Origin: Acidobacteriota bacterium | GTDB lineage: Bacteria; Acidobacteriota; Vicinamibacteria; Vicinamibacterales; CAVVIG01 | Direction of reading: 5' to 3' | Assembly: GCA_003222395.1 (NCBI GenBank) | Contig: QHWB01000078.1 | Location: forward strand, 1 to 59,122 | DNA: 59,122 nt | Shown here: piece after piece, positions 24,841 to 33,695 of the stretch | Numbering within the stretch: the stretch's first letter is position 1 | Layout of the letters: every line of letters starts with the position of its first letter | Position numbers and translations under genes: made by a program | The notes under the pieces: model-generated | The model's input: the letters and a program-made list of their open reading frames with translations, nothing else | What the model was told of the DNA's origin: nothing | Database searches by the model: none

Positions 24841-26481
24841 CTACGGCTTCAGGCCGTAAACGGCCACATAGAACTTCTTGGGGACACTCCCATCGGGCGG
24901 TTTGTTTCCCTCGAAGTACCGGGTCGGACCCGGCGGGTTTTCATGATCACCGTACGTGGCAACGAATACCTTGCCGTTCGCTATCAGAGGCGGCACGAAC
25001 TTGGCGAAGAGGCCTACGGCGTCTGGGCCCTCGGGATCGTCGGGCGGCGAACTTCGAAAGATGTCGTTCTTGATGTCTTGCGCATCGAACGCCAGAAGCT
25101 GCGCCTGGACACCGCGTTGCTGGTTCGCATCACCGGCGTAGGGCAACAGAGCCCAGACGATGCCGGTGCCGGCTGTGTTGCCGTCCGCGGAAATTGACAG
25201 CATACCGCCGGGCATACCCGGTGGCGCATGTCTTCTTCACCCCACACGTACACACGCGTGACGTCGGGCCCCTGCCACATGACGTGCGAACCATGAATAT
25301 TGCCGACAACGCCCTGCCCACCTAGCTGTGACTGGGGACCCATGATGGCTTGTACCGCGTTAGGATTCGGGCAGTCCATCGATGTCGGAGCCGACGGCGC
25401 CTTGAAGTGCCCCATGTTCGACGTATCGACCACGTAGATATTGCCGTCTTTGCCGCCGCCGATGAGGCGCTCCGATCCCGCATCGGTTCCCGGGACGAGC
25501 AGCGGTCCGGCCGAGCCGAGATCAAGATCGCAACGTCCGGCCCCACCGCAGGCTTTGTCGAGCAGCGCCTGGTTGCACGGCGTGAAGTAGTCCTTCACGG
25601 GCAGTGTGGTTCCCTCCAGCTTCAACTTGACGAAACTGTCGCCAAAATTCTTTCCGCCAGTGTTCGCGTTGAAATTGCCGTTCCCGGTCATGACGTAGAT
25701 GTTGCCGGATGCGTCGGCAGCGGGTCCGGATCCCGCCTGCCAGATTCCGCCATTGATCCCGGTCGGTGTGACATTCCAGGCCGCCTTCTGTTTGAGCGTC
25801 TCCGCATCGTAAGCGAGTAACCAGCCGTGCAACGTCCCGCCGGTCTCGAGATTCGTCGAGAAGCCGAGGTAGAGGACTCCACGATCCAGCAGGAGCGCCG
25901 CGCGTTGCTTTTGCTGCGTCGTGTCGAGTTTGAGCTGTCCGCCGCCGGGCTTCGGCACCGCGGCACTGATAACCGGAACGGGCTTGATCCGCTCCCGGTA
26001 GTCGATCGGCGGAAATCCCGGACCAGAAAACGGAGCCTTCGTCAGATCAATCGCGTGGAGGCGAAATTGCCCCCCGTTATCGTTGTGCCAGCTCACGACG
26101 TACATCGTTGTTTGGGCATCGTCGATCGCCGGAGTGCCGAGGATGCCGTACTCCGGAAAGTTTGTGTTCCAGCTATCGAAGCCGAACTTCTCTGGTTGCG
26201 GCTGGCCGAGCCACTGCGACCAGATGAGCGCGTCTCTCGATTGCGGCAATGTCGGTTTCTTGTCGGCGTCGTACGCGTAGATCAGCGAAGAGCGTCCACA
26301 GCTTGCCGAACTTCTGCTTGACGTTCACGACCGTGAGCTCCGTCTCCTGAAGATTGGCTCCAGTGCGACGATTGTCGTTGTGATGCGTGAGAACGTTGAC
26401 TTGGCTCCAAGCCGGCGGCACGGCAGTCCCGATCATGACCAACACAAGTGAGTTGCGGATCTTTAGGGTGACACGCTTCAT
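24841..26481 (-). pseudogene. Decayed secreted quinoprotein-like beta-propeller
   Basis: Three frames together make one PQQ/quinoprotein-like propeller. The N-terminus (26481 to about 26285) has a signal peptide (NSLVLVMIGTAVPPAWS) and HNDNRRTGANLQETELT. The middle (about 26285-25220) has AIDLTKAPFSG, LLDRGVLYLGFST, NIYVMTGNGNFN and KDGNIYVVDTSNMG. The C-terminus (25215-24841) has GGMLSISADGN, VFVATYGD and YVAVYGLKP. At 26285 LWTLFA jumps straight to IYAYDADKK, losing roughly 35 residues (a DGQVYAQ-like strand block is normally between them) as well as the frame. At about 25216 one base is missing in a GGG/CCC run. Intact relatives are exported; this copy should be non-functional. Confidence 0.78.
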
Positions 26482-26859
26482 CTCACCGACTCCGTTTCGT
26501 CGAACACAATACTTCAGGGGCGCGCGTTTCTGTGTCGGATTCGATCAACGTGATCTGACAGCGTTGCGGCTGCATCGAATATCTGCAGGACGGCCGATGC
26601 ACGTTGGCGGTGCCGCGAAGAATAACCGGATAGCCGCTCTGTTGAGATCATCGGAGCCCGTCTGCTCGCCGGCCGCAGCGATCACCGTGTTCACCTCACT
26701 TGCAGCGGCCAACACTCAGCTGTTCAGAAATCGTAATCTCTTCAGCAAACGAGCTTCAGTACAATCGTAATCGGTGTGCGGCGGTACTGCGGCAAACACT
26801 CCGCCTGTTACAACCGGAATGGCCCAGGCTACTCGGACTTTGTGTATGGGGATTTTGTC
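26482..26859. other. Divergent intergenic stretch before the AbiV gene
   Basis: This 378-base stretch lies between the 5' end of the propeller pseudogene and the AbiV gene. TCGTAATC occurs twice (26731 and 26765 areas), and AT-rich patches near 26730-26770 could hold the AbiV promoter. No gene is supported. Confidence 0.45.
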
Positions 26860-27567
26860 GTGAACCAGACAGAAGAGAAGCTTCTCCAAGAAATTGTTCG
26901 AGGGGCGGAACTCATCTTCGAAAACGCGCAGAAGCTCTATGAAGAAGCGCAGCTTCTTGGGACTAACGGTGCATTCGCTCGGGCGTTGACCCTGCACCAG
27001 ATCTCGATGGAGGAGTGCAGCAAGGTCGACATGCTTGGTGCGGCTGCCATGAGCTTACTCATGGGCGACTCCCTAAACCTCGACAAACTGGCAACCGCGT
27101 TCAGGCAGCACAAAGTCAAGAATTACAACAACGCGTACATGAGCGTAACAACAGACGCCGAGCGAGAAGCGCGCAAGCGCAGTGACTTCACGCGCGCCAT
27201 TCAAATCTTCAAGGCCCAGCAAGCCGAGATCCATCGGGAGTTAAATGCCAACAAGAATGCCTCGCTCTATGTGGACTACTGCGATGGCAAGTTCGTCTCA
27301 CCGTCGGAGCGAATTACCGAGGAATTGGCGACGCAGTTCCAGCAACTGAATGGCTTCTTCCTAAGCCACGGTGCGACCCATCTCCACCTCTTGAGTAAAG
27401 TAGCGAGCGATCCCGCTGCCGTCGCCGTGCCGATGCAAGAACTTGCTAGCCGTCTCGCACAACTCAACGCTTCGGCGGGTGATCTCGACGAGAAGTTTGA
27501 GGAGATCGTTGGGGCGTGGATTGAGGAGCAGAGCGTGAAAGCACGTGAGATATCTGGGGAACCCTAA
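26860..27567 (+). CDS. AbiV-family abortive infection protein (HEPN-like)
   Basis: The protein has about 235 residues from a GTG at 26860 (VNQTEEKLLQEIVRG). The AbiV signature is clear: GAELIFENAQKLYEEAQLL, then FARALTLHQISMEECSKVDM, then AFRQHKVKN. AbiV proteins block phage multiplication after infection, and the domain is grouped with HEPN folds. An upstream in-frame ATG at 26776 adds 28 residues with no family support. The protein is soluble, with a helical C-terminal part. The gene stands alone between a pseudogene and the convergent primase gene, so it looks like defence cargo of the conjugative element. Confidence 0.86.
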   Translation: MNQTEEKLLQEIVRGAELIFENAQKLYEEAQLLGTNGAFARALTLHQISMEECSKVDMLGAAAMSLLMGDSLNLDKLATAFRQHKVKNYNNAYMSVTTDAEREARKRSDFTRAIQIFKAQQAEIHRELNANKNASLYVDYCDGKFVSPSERITEELATQFQQLNGFFLSHGATHLHLLSKVASDPAAVAVPMQELASRLAQLNASAGDLDEKFEEIVGAWIEEQSVKAREISGEP

Positions 27568-27603
27568 ATCGTCGTCATCGTTGCTCCTTAAGAACGCTCG
27601 GCT

Positions 27604-28509
27604 TCAGACAAGCAGTCCGGCGATCGGCTCGCGACCGTATCGCCTTGCCCGCGAGAGTTTGTCACGCAGCTCGCGCTCGGTCCACGGTGGCCGGCACCGA
27701 AGGTTCCATTGCGCGAGGACCTCCAAAGCCTTGTCGTCTTCGAGGGCGAAGCCACGAACTAGCCGGCAGCACACGCGAAACGTGTGCACGTCACCGTGCT
27801 CACCCGCGATCGCGGGCGGCACTCGTGCCAGGTAACGTCGGGCCCTGTCGACTGAGTCATCAAACCCATCTTCGCGTGTTGGACGGGCTGACGGCGTCGC
27901 CGTTCTCGCGGCGACTTCGACGACCTGAAAGTCCGGCGGCGTGAACACGCGGTCGGTTGAGTGGTACTCGATCGTAACTAGGTTCGGCGGCGAGTACTTG
28001 CAATTCAGGAAGCCTGCCAAGCGGGTCGCCTGCGTCACCGGCGTCGCGGCAGGATCCGTCTCCAGCTCGCACGCGAGCCGCTTCTGTAGCGCCTCTACCT
28101 GCGCCACGCCGAACCCGGTCGCTTGCCAGAACACGTGCACACGATTCGGCGACGAGTACAGGATGTAGGACGGCTCCGGGAGGTCGGGTCGAGCGGCAAT
28201 CCTCGCCAGAACGACAGGTCCATCATGGTCTGCCTCGAGGAACACGTGCCGGACCGCGCCAATCGACTCGCGCGTCCGATTTCGATTCCAGGGTGCGATC
28301 GCATTCACGCCGCAATAGACGTTGAAGTGACTCAGGTTCTTGAACCGAAGCCAAGCCTGGAACCGCGGGTGCATCACCCAGTCCACGGGTCCGACTCGCT
28401 GCGTCACGCGACCCGTCTTGTACGACTTCAGAAAAATCGCGATCCAGTCGTCCGGCTGAAACGCTGTACGCAGGAATTTAAGCGGCGCATCACGATCAAG
28501 AATCGGCAC
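27604..28509 (-). CDS. RepB-like primase-domain protein
   Basis: The 301-residue protein matches RepB-type DNA primase domains of mobile elements: DDWIAIFLKSYKTGRVTQR, RHVFLEADHDGP (the metal-binding acidic cluster), SYILYSSPNRVHVFWQATGF and ATRLAGFLNCKY. The C-terminal part (TFRVCCRLVRGFAL, LAQWNLRCRPPW, ELRDKLSRARRYG) is the primase C-terminal helical domain. It should prime element DNA replication after transfer or during excision. It is the last gene of the transfer operon, 15 bases after the lipoprotein gene, so expression is tied to conjugation. Confidence 0.85.
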   Translation of the reverse strand: MPILDRDAPLKFLRTAFQPDDWIAIFLKSYKTGRVTQRVGPVDWVMHPRFQAWLRFKNLSHFNVYCGVNAIAPWNRNRTRESIGAVRHVFLEADHDGPVVLARIAARPDLPEPSYILYSSPNRVHVFWQATGFGVAQVEALQKRLACELETDPAATPVTQATRLAGFLNCKYSPPNLVTIEYHSTDRVFTPPDFQVVEVAARTATPSARPTREDGFDDSVDRARRYLARVPPAIAGEHGDVHTFRVCCRLVRGFALEDDKALEVLAQWNLRCRPPWTERELRDKLSRARRYGREPIAGLLV

Positions 28510-28524
28510 TTTCTCACCGATCCT

Positions 28525-29007
28525 TTATTGCTTCGTCAACACGACGCTTCCGGTGAACGTCGACAGCTGGCAATCGACGCCGGTGAAGTCGGCTTCGATC
28601 CGAGTCGCTTCTGCCGTGCCGGCGCTCCCGAGAGTTCCCTGGCATCCACGCGGCGAGGCGTAGTTCCCCTGCGTGCTGATGTGGACCGGCGGCGAGTTTC
28701 CAGGACCGAGCGCCGCAGTCGCGGTCGTTGTGATCGGCAACCACGGATGCTCCGAGCGGATCGTCACTTGGAACGTTTGGAGATTCGTCTGCGGCACTAC
28801 CTCGAACGTCCACGTGGTCGAAGCGCTCGTCGGTGGCGCGGTGCCTGGCGCATTTGGATTCACCTGCAGCGTCACCGTACCGCGCCACGTGCCGGTGAGG
28901 AAGGATGCGGCTGGCGATGGCCCGTTCGGCGAACGCCCACAGGAAACCCCGAGGATGCATGCCAGCACGACGTAGAATCGAGCGAGGTATCGGGACGTGC
29001 TCTTCAT
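28525..29007 (-). CDS. Lipoprotein in the transfer operon
   Basis: The 160-residue protein starts MKSTSRYLARFYVVLACILG and has a lipobox LGVSC at about residue 23, so it should be a lipoprotein. The mature part is beta-rich (SFLTGTWRGTVTLQV, TWTFEVVPQ, SGSV-like closing strands) with two cysteines (CQGTLG, GVDCQL) that could bond. Its ATG overlaps the virB11 stop (ATGA). Position and lipobox could suit a VirB7-like role, but the length is well above VirB7, so this is only a suggestion. Confidence 0.75.
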   Translation of the reverse strand: MKSTSRYLARFYVVLACILGVSCGRSPNGPSPAASFLTGTWRGTVTLQVNPNAPGTAPPTSASTTWTFEVVPQTNLQTFQVTIRSEHPWLPITTTATAALGPGNSPPVHISTQGNYASPRGCQGTLGSAGTAEATRIEADFTGVDCQLSTFTGSVVLTKQ

Positions 29008-30005
29008 GACGCGCATGCCTCCTTGAAGCCGTCGCGTCTCAGAACCGATTCGAGGTCGAAGCGATCGGCGGCGACGTCGTAGCCCCGAATCCGGGCAACC
29101 TCGGTTACAACGCGCCGGGTTTCGACCCTGGCAATGTGCACTACGAGATGAATCGCCAACGCGATCGCCTCGCGGACGCTTCGGTGCGGAAGACCGACAT
29201 TTGCTGTGAGCACGCAGTGTGCCAACCGCGTGAGCGCCTGGTCCGCGGAATTTGCGTGGATGGTGCTCAGGCTCCCCATGTGCCCTGTATTGAGCGCCTG
29301 CAGCAGGTCGAACGCTTCCGGGCCGCGTACTTCGCCCACGAGAATTCGATCCGGGCGATGTCTGAGCGTCGCCCGGAGCAGGTCGGCAATCGACACCGCC
29401 GACAGCGGTGTTTCCTGGCCCAGCGGGATCTGTGCGCGGCGCGCCTCGAAGCGAACCAGGTTTGGTTTGTCGATCAGTATTTCCGACGTTTCCTCGATGA
29501 GCACGATCCGGTCCGACGCTGGAATGTTCGCCGCCAGAGCATTCAGCAGCGTCGTCTTGCCGGTTCCCGTGCCACCCGAGATGAGGATGTTCTTGCGCGC
29601 ATCGACGTCCTCCTGGAGTTGATCGCCAAGCGCTTCGGTGAGCGTCCCAACTGCGACCAGCTCTTCGAGCGAGTATCGGTGTGTGAATTTCCTGATCGTC
29701 AACGTCGGTCCGTCGACGGAGCACGGCGGGAACATCGCAGCGACGCGGGACCCGTCCTCGAGACGGGCGTCGAGAATCGGTTGATGATCGGAGATCTCGT
29801 CGCCGCACGCTCTCGCGATGTTCTTGATCGCGACGGTAAGGTTTCGAACCTCGAGGGTCCGGTCGGTGACGGCCTCGACCGATCCATCTCGCTCGACAAA
29901 GATGCGCCGTCCGCCCGCATTGACCATTACCTCCGTGATCGTCGGGTCCATCAGGAGATCTTCGACCGGTCGAAGGAACGGCAGGATCCGATCAAGGCTG
30001 CTCAT
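29004..30005 (-). CDS. virB11: VirB11/TrbB-type secretion ATPase
   Basis: The 333-residue hexameric ATPase drives the type IV secretion system from the cytoplasmic side. The N-terminal domain contains EVMVNAGGRRIFVERDG. The motor domain has Walker A GGTGTGKT (144-151), RIVLIEETSEI (Asp-box-like), RPDRILVGEVRGPEA (Walker B) and MGSLSTIHAN (His box). It overlaps virD4 by 4 bases (ATGA) and the lipoprotein by 4. The sequence is complete with all motifs. Confidence 0.95.
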   Translation of the reverse strand: MSSLDRILPFLRPVEDLLMDPTITEVMVNAGGRRIFVERDGSVEAVTDRTLEVRNLTVAIKNIARACGDEISDHQPILDARLEDGSRVAAMFPPCSVDGPTLTIRKFTHRYSLEELVAVGTLTEALGDQLQEDVDARKNILISGGTGTGKTTLLNALAANIPASDRIVLIEETSEILIDKPNLVRFEARRAQIPLGQETPLSAVSIADLLRATLRHRPDRILVGEVRGPEAFDLLQALNTGHMGSLSTIHANSADQALTRLAHCVLTANVGLPHRSVREAIALAIHLVVHIARVETRRVVTEVARIRGYDVAADRFDLESVLRRDGFKEACAS

Positions 30006-31990
30006 AGCGCACCTCGTTCCAGGTGATCGAAGTAGCTCGTCTGGCCGTCGAGGTAGTACGGCTTGAGATAGCAGTACTGCGGCGGGAGCGGATTGATGCC
30101 GTCGTAGGGCACCACGATCGCTTGCCCATTTTGGAGCTGCGTGAACACGCGCGGCGCAAAGATGTATTCGTGATGCGGCGCGTAGCTCTTGCTGGCTGAG
30201 AGCGATTGTCGACCGGCGGTCGGTCGGCCGGTCAACAGCGAGATGTGTGCGTCACGGCCTGACTCTGAAATCGAGTAATGCGCCTTGAGGCGATCGCGAC
30301 GACCGCAGAGCTCCGCGGCGTTTCGTGCGGTGAACTCGTCGCTGGTCGCGAGGAACACTTTCGTCCGGAAGCATTGAAGGAGTGTTCGCCAGCTCTCGTC
30401 GCCCGGAAGGGCCGATCGGAGCGAGCTGATGCTCTGGGTGGCGACGATCGGAATCAGCCGCGCCTGGCGCGACAGAGCAAACGTGCGCTCGTCTCCGGTC
30501 GGATCCGTTTCTCCGACTGTTGCAAAGGCGTGGTATTCATCGCAAACGAACAGCAGGTCTCGCCAGACGCGTTCGGGATGCTCCGTGATCTGCGGGATAC
30601 GCTGGAGCACGGCACGTTGAAAATCGAGCTTCAACATCACGCCCAGAATCCGCGCCAGCCCGGGATTCATGCCGACCGGAAAGTTCAGCGCCAGGACTTT
30701 GCCGGCCTCCATCAAAGAATCGAGCGGCGGAAGCGGCTGTGGTTCTCCGGCGCCGGGTTCCTCGGCGTACGCCGATCGCGGCGGACAGAAGGCGCGGTGA
30801 ACGGCGGGATTGTCGTCGAATAGCGACAGGAAGACGACAACGCCCTCCGTTATCGATGAGCGCAGTCGAGCGTCAAGACGGCTCCATCCGTGCAGGTACC
30901 ATCGCTCGACGGCGTCTAACTGGTGCCGACGTGCTTGCCAACCCTTCCCCTGCGCGCGCTGCACGCGAAATGGAATGTGATGCGCGTCGAGATGAATCTC
31001 GAGCGCCGCATCGTACGGGTGCGCCATCTCGTCGTCGCCTTCCTGATACCAGTGCCTCCATGGCAGCTGCACACAGTGAAGACGATGTTCCGGACGCGGC
31101 ACGATGATGACGTCCGGCGGCTGCGCAAGGACGGCTTTCAGCCGTTCGATGTCTCGATGAATCTGGCCATCGTCCAGGATGTACTGGTACACCTCGGAGA
31201 ACGTGGTGTAGCCGTCAGAGATCCGCCGCAAGAGGATTACGAATTTCAAGAGGTCGGTGTATGCCTGTTGCCAGAAGGGTTCCTTCGATCGGCCGAACAG
31301 GTTGTTCAGCAACGTCGCAATTGCGTACGCGACCGCATAGGGATCGAGATCGTTGTGCAGCGGGTTGTAGCACACGCCGGTGTCGAGTCCGATCTCGACG
31401 TAATCGTCGCCGCGTCCGGCGGCGGACAGAATCGAACGGACTTGGCCACAGAAATCGCCCTTTACTTCCAGCACGAGACCACCGAGCTTCCGACTCGCAT
31501 CGTCCCGTCGCCACCGAAGCAGTTGCTCGACGTATGGATACATGCACGCGGACGTTTTTCCGGTGCCGACGGCACCGAGGATCATCACACCCGTGTAGAG
31601 CCCACGCTGCGGAATCGTGAGCCACTGCGGACAGGGCGATCGGCCCGGCGTCGTCGCGTAGTGAGTCTCACCTAGAACGAGCGCAGGTTTCTGGCGTCCG
31701 TCGATATTCGGATACGGCGGAAGGTTCCGGAACCGCGTAGCGGGCGCGCGCCGGTACACGACGATGGTGACGAGCGACGCAAACAGAGATGCGACGAAGA
31801 ACGGCGTCGTGAACCACAGGGTCGCGTAGCCGTACGCGAGCACATGGAATACGAGCGGCGTTCGCGCTTCGATCAGGCCGAGAAATAGATCATCGCTCGG
31901 GACTGGATAGGCGCGAAGACCGCACGTTCCGACGCCGGCGGCAATAATCATCGCTGCCAGTGCGCGTGCTTCGAGCATCGATCGCAGCAT
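30002..31990 (-). CDS. virD4: VirD4/TraG-type coupling protein
   Basis: The ATPase couples the DNA-protein substrate to the secretion channel. From the ATG at 31990 it has 662 residues, with membrane segments at about 12-28 and 48-78. Walker A is GAVGTGKTS (139-147), GGLVLEVKGDFCGQV follows, and Walker B is LLFVCDEYHAF. IVATQSISSLRSAL is typical of TraG/VirD4. A second ATG at 31978 is possible. The upstream open frame to 32407 overlaps the small DNA-binding gene and is not coding. It overlaps virB11. Confidence 0.93.
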   Translation of the reverse strand: MLRSMLEARALAAMIIAAGVGTCGLRAYPVPSDDLFLGLIEARTPLVFHVLAYGYATLWFTTPFFVASLFASLVTIVVYRRAPATRFRNLPPYPNIDGRQKPALVLGETHYATTPGRSPCPQWLTIPQRGLYTGVMILGAVGTGKTSACMYPYVEQLLRWRRDDASRKLGGLVLEVKGDFCGQVRSILSAAGRGDDYVEIGLDTGVCYNPLHNDLDPYAVAYAIATLLNNLFGRSKEPFWQQAYTDLLKFVILLRRISDGYTTFSEVYQYILDDGQIHRDIERLKAVLAQPPDVIIVPRPEHRLHCVQLPWRHWYQEGDDEMAHPYDAALEIHLDAHHIPFRVQRAQGKGWQARRHQLDAVERWYLHGWSRLDARLRSSITEGVVVFLSLFDDNPAVHRAFCPPRSAYAEEPGAGEPQPLPPLDSLMEAGKVLALNFPVGMNPGLARILGVMLKLDFQRAVLQRIPQITEHPERVWRDLLFVCDEYHAFATVGETDPTGDERTFALSRQARLIPIVATQSISSLRSALPGDESWRTLLQCFRTKVFLATSDEFTARNAAELCGRRDRLKAHYSISESGRDAHISLLTGRPTAGRQSLSASKSYAPHHEYIFAPRVFTQLQNGQAIVVPYDGINPLPPQYCYLKPYYLDGQTSYFDHLERGAL

Positions 31991-32007
31991 GCCGACTCCA
32001 GGACCGG

Positions 32008-32040
32008 AGCCGTTCAGCCTGCGCTCACGGCTGAACGGCT
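32008..32040. terminator. 12-base-stem hairpin between the small DNA-binding gene and virD4
   Basis: AGCCGTTCAGCC (32008-32019) pairs perfectly with GGCTGAACGGCT (32029-32040) around a 9-base loop. TTT follows on the plus strand only. It lies across the stop of the minus-strand gene upstream of virD4. On the operon strand there is no T-run, so it may be an attenuator, RNA-processing or translation-control hairpin rather than a full terminator. Confidence 0.6.
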
Positions 32041-32325
32041 TTCGTGGTCGGACGCTGGCGAAGATTCGTGCCGCCCGCCACCTGGGCGCGGTCCTCGTGG
32101 TCGGCTGCTGGGCCGCGGTACGAAGGATTCCCGGTGCGCGGCTCGCCATTGCAGGAACTCTTTGTCCTTTGCGAGCACGGTGTCGATCACCTGATTCAGC
32201 ACGTACTCGGTCGACTCGCCGAGAAAGTGCGCATAGGCATACAGCGTTTCGTTGTTTTCGCGATCGAGGCGAGTCCGATGTTTGACGAGTTGCTTGCCGC
32301 GGGTCCGCGGCTTGATCAGCGGCAT
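32014..32325 (-). CDS. Small basic DNA-binding-like protein (possible relaxosome accessory)
   Basis: The 103-residue protein starts at the ATG after GGGAAGGGAA. The N-terminus is basic (MPLIKPRTRGKQLVKHRTR), followed by NNETLYAYAHFLGESTEYVL and NQVIDTVLAKDKEFLQW, the helix pattern of ribbon-helix-helix/MobC-like proteins. The tail is proline/arginine-rich. Its place just before virD4 and just after the long inverted repeat at 32476-32552 suits a relaxosome accessory protein that binds oriT. Function is inferred from size, charge and context. Confidence 0.65.
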   Translation of the reverse strand: MPLIKPRTRGKQLVKHRTRLDRENNETLYAYAHFLGESTEYVLNQVIDTVLAKDKEFLQWRAAHRESFVPRPSSRPRGPRPGGGRHESSPASDHESRSAVSAG

Positions 32326-32475
32326 ACTTGTTCCCTTCCCGGAAAAGTTGACATGTTGTCGAACACCTGGCGGTGCGCGTTTCCCGACGGAACTGCGGCG
32401 CTGACATTCGCGATTGGCGTGTTCCGAGCGGGCTGCCTCGATTGACACGCCGCTCCGGACAAAGCGGGCCAGAAG

Positions 32476-32552
32476 CCGGGGCGTGAGCGACCCCCCAAAT
32501 CAGGGCGCGGGGTCACGCAGCGCGCCGCAGAGGGGGGTCGCTCACGCCCCGG
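32476..32552. repeat. 21-base perfect inverted repeat (oriT candidate)
   Basis: The left arm (32476-32496) begins CCGGGGCGTGAGCG and ends in six C; the right arm (32532-32552) is its exact reverse complement, beginning with six G. The 35-base spacer contains GCGCGGGGTCACGCAG. It lies in a 365-base gene-free gap (32326-32690) between the small DNA-binding gene and the 334-residue gene. Long inverted repeats next to virD4 and a MobC-like gene are usual at transfer origins. An intrinsic terminator is less likely because no T-run follows. Confidence 0.75.
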
Positions 32553-32690
32553 TACTGCTCGCGCTGCGACATGATCGCTATTCAGCGGGCGGCACAAAGC
32601 GCCGCCCGCCGTACTCGCTGCAGCCCCCATAACGCGCCCCGCAATTGAGGTTTCTGGCTTCGGCCCCTCCTTCGGCCCCCATCTGCCTGC

Positions 32691-33695
32691 TCACGCTGTC
32701 GTCACCAAGGGGGCGAGGTGGAGATACCGATGCGACAAGAAGACCGTCTCGAGTTGACCGGTCCCGCGCGAAATCGCATCGGCAAGAACTGGCGAACCGA
32801 CATCAGCGATCGCCGCTGGACCGCGCTGGATCCATGATCGGTAGAGGACTCGATAACGCGGTGCCGCAAAGGCCTCGCGCGCCCGAACGAACCGCGCATC
32901 GTTCTCGCTCTTGATCGTCGGCGCGCCTTCCTCGCGGCGACGTCTTTCCTCGAAGTACCAGCGAAGTTCCTCAGCTGTCGAAAGCCGCAGCGGACTTGCC
33001 AATTCCTCTCGCCAGGCAGACTCATAGAGCTTGGCGGCCTTTGTGAGATGCGCAGGCACCAGGAGCCTCACTGTCCATCCCGGCAATGCGCGCAACAAGT
33101 CGGCGTGCCGACGCAGAAAGGGCCTGAAGTCGACCGGCGTGGATCGATTCACGAGGTACGTGAACAGGTGCGTCAGGCCGTCGCTGTGCAAACCTATTGG
33201 AAGCTTGTCGGGGAAGTACCGAACGGTCTTTCCGCTGGGTGATTCGAACAGCAGGTGCGGCAGCTCATCGCGATCCAGACGCCTGTGCAGGAGCAACGTG
33301 AAGTGCGCGAGCTTCTCGCGCTCTGTGGCGAGCCAGGTGACGTTGTTCGCCGCGAGCACGGCGTCGAGCAACATCAGCCGTTCGACGGCCCGCGGCAGCG
33401 GCGTAGGCCGTCGAAATCGATTGTCGGGCTCCCCAATCGCATCGTAGAGGCCCCTGTGGTGAACGTGGAACAGTCGGCCTCGCCCATGGGCGCAACGATA
33501 GGCTGTCGCGAACCGCCGGCTCACGAGCCGTCCAAAGAAGTCGCGAACGTTCTGACCACAGACGATGCCGGCGAACGCGCAATACTGACGCAACATGCAG
33601 ACGCCCGAATGAAGCATGACCGTTACAAGGAACCGCGACTGGCGCTCGGTGAAACCGAGCTTTTCGACCGCAGCGGCGCGATCCGCAAAGGTCAT
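32691..33695 (-). CDS. Unknown winged-helix-like protein in the transfer region
   Basis: The 334-residue protein begins with KLGFTERQSRFLVTVMLHSG, then CMLRQYCAFAGI and VRDFFGRLVSRRFATAY, a winged-helix DNA-binding pattern over residues 10-80. The C-terminal 200 residues are basic (HRRLDRDELPHLLF, RRHADLLRALPGWTVRLLVP). There is no membrane segment. It overlaps the 317-residue gene by 4 bases (ATGA). The pairing of two winged-helix proteins between the T4SS genes and the candidate oriT suggests they act on DNA during transfer; this is inference. Confidence 0.75.
   Translation of the reverse strand: MTFADRAAAVEKLGFTERQSRFLVTVMLHSGVCMLRQYCAFAGIVCGQNVRDFFGRLVSRRFATAYRCAHGRGRLFHVHHRGLYDAIGEPDNRFRRPTPLPRAVERLMLLDAVLAANNVTWLATEREKLAHFTLLLHRRLDRDELPHLLFESPSGKTVRYFPDKLPIGLHSDGLTHLFTYLVNRSTPVDFRPFLRRHADLLRALPGWTVRLLVPAHLTKAAKLYESAWREELASPLRLSTAEELRWYFEERRRREEGAPTIKSENDARFVRAREAFAAPRYRVLYRSWIQRGPAAIADVGSPVLADAISRGTGQLETVFLSHRYLHLAPLVTTA

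Noticed and set aside
24474-25073. A 199-residue plus-strand open frame
   Set aside because: Rich in S, R and T with no domain pattern, and overlapping the propeller pseudogene on the other strand.
29136-30026. A 296-residue plus-strand open frame
   Set aside because: It is antisense to virB11, which has all ATPase motifs.
32008-32040. Strong intrinsic terminator for the transfer operon
   Set aside because: The hairpin is perfect, but the T-run is only three bases and lies on the strand opposite to transcription, so termination of the operon is not supported.
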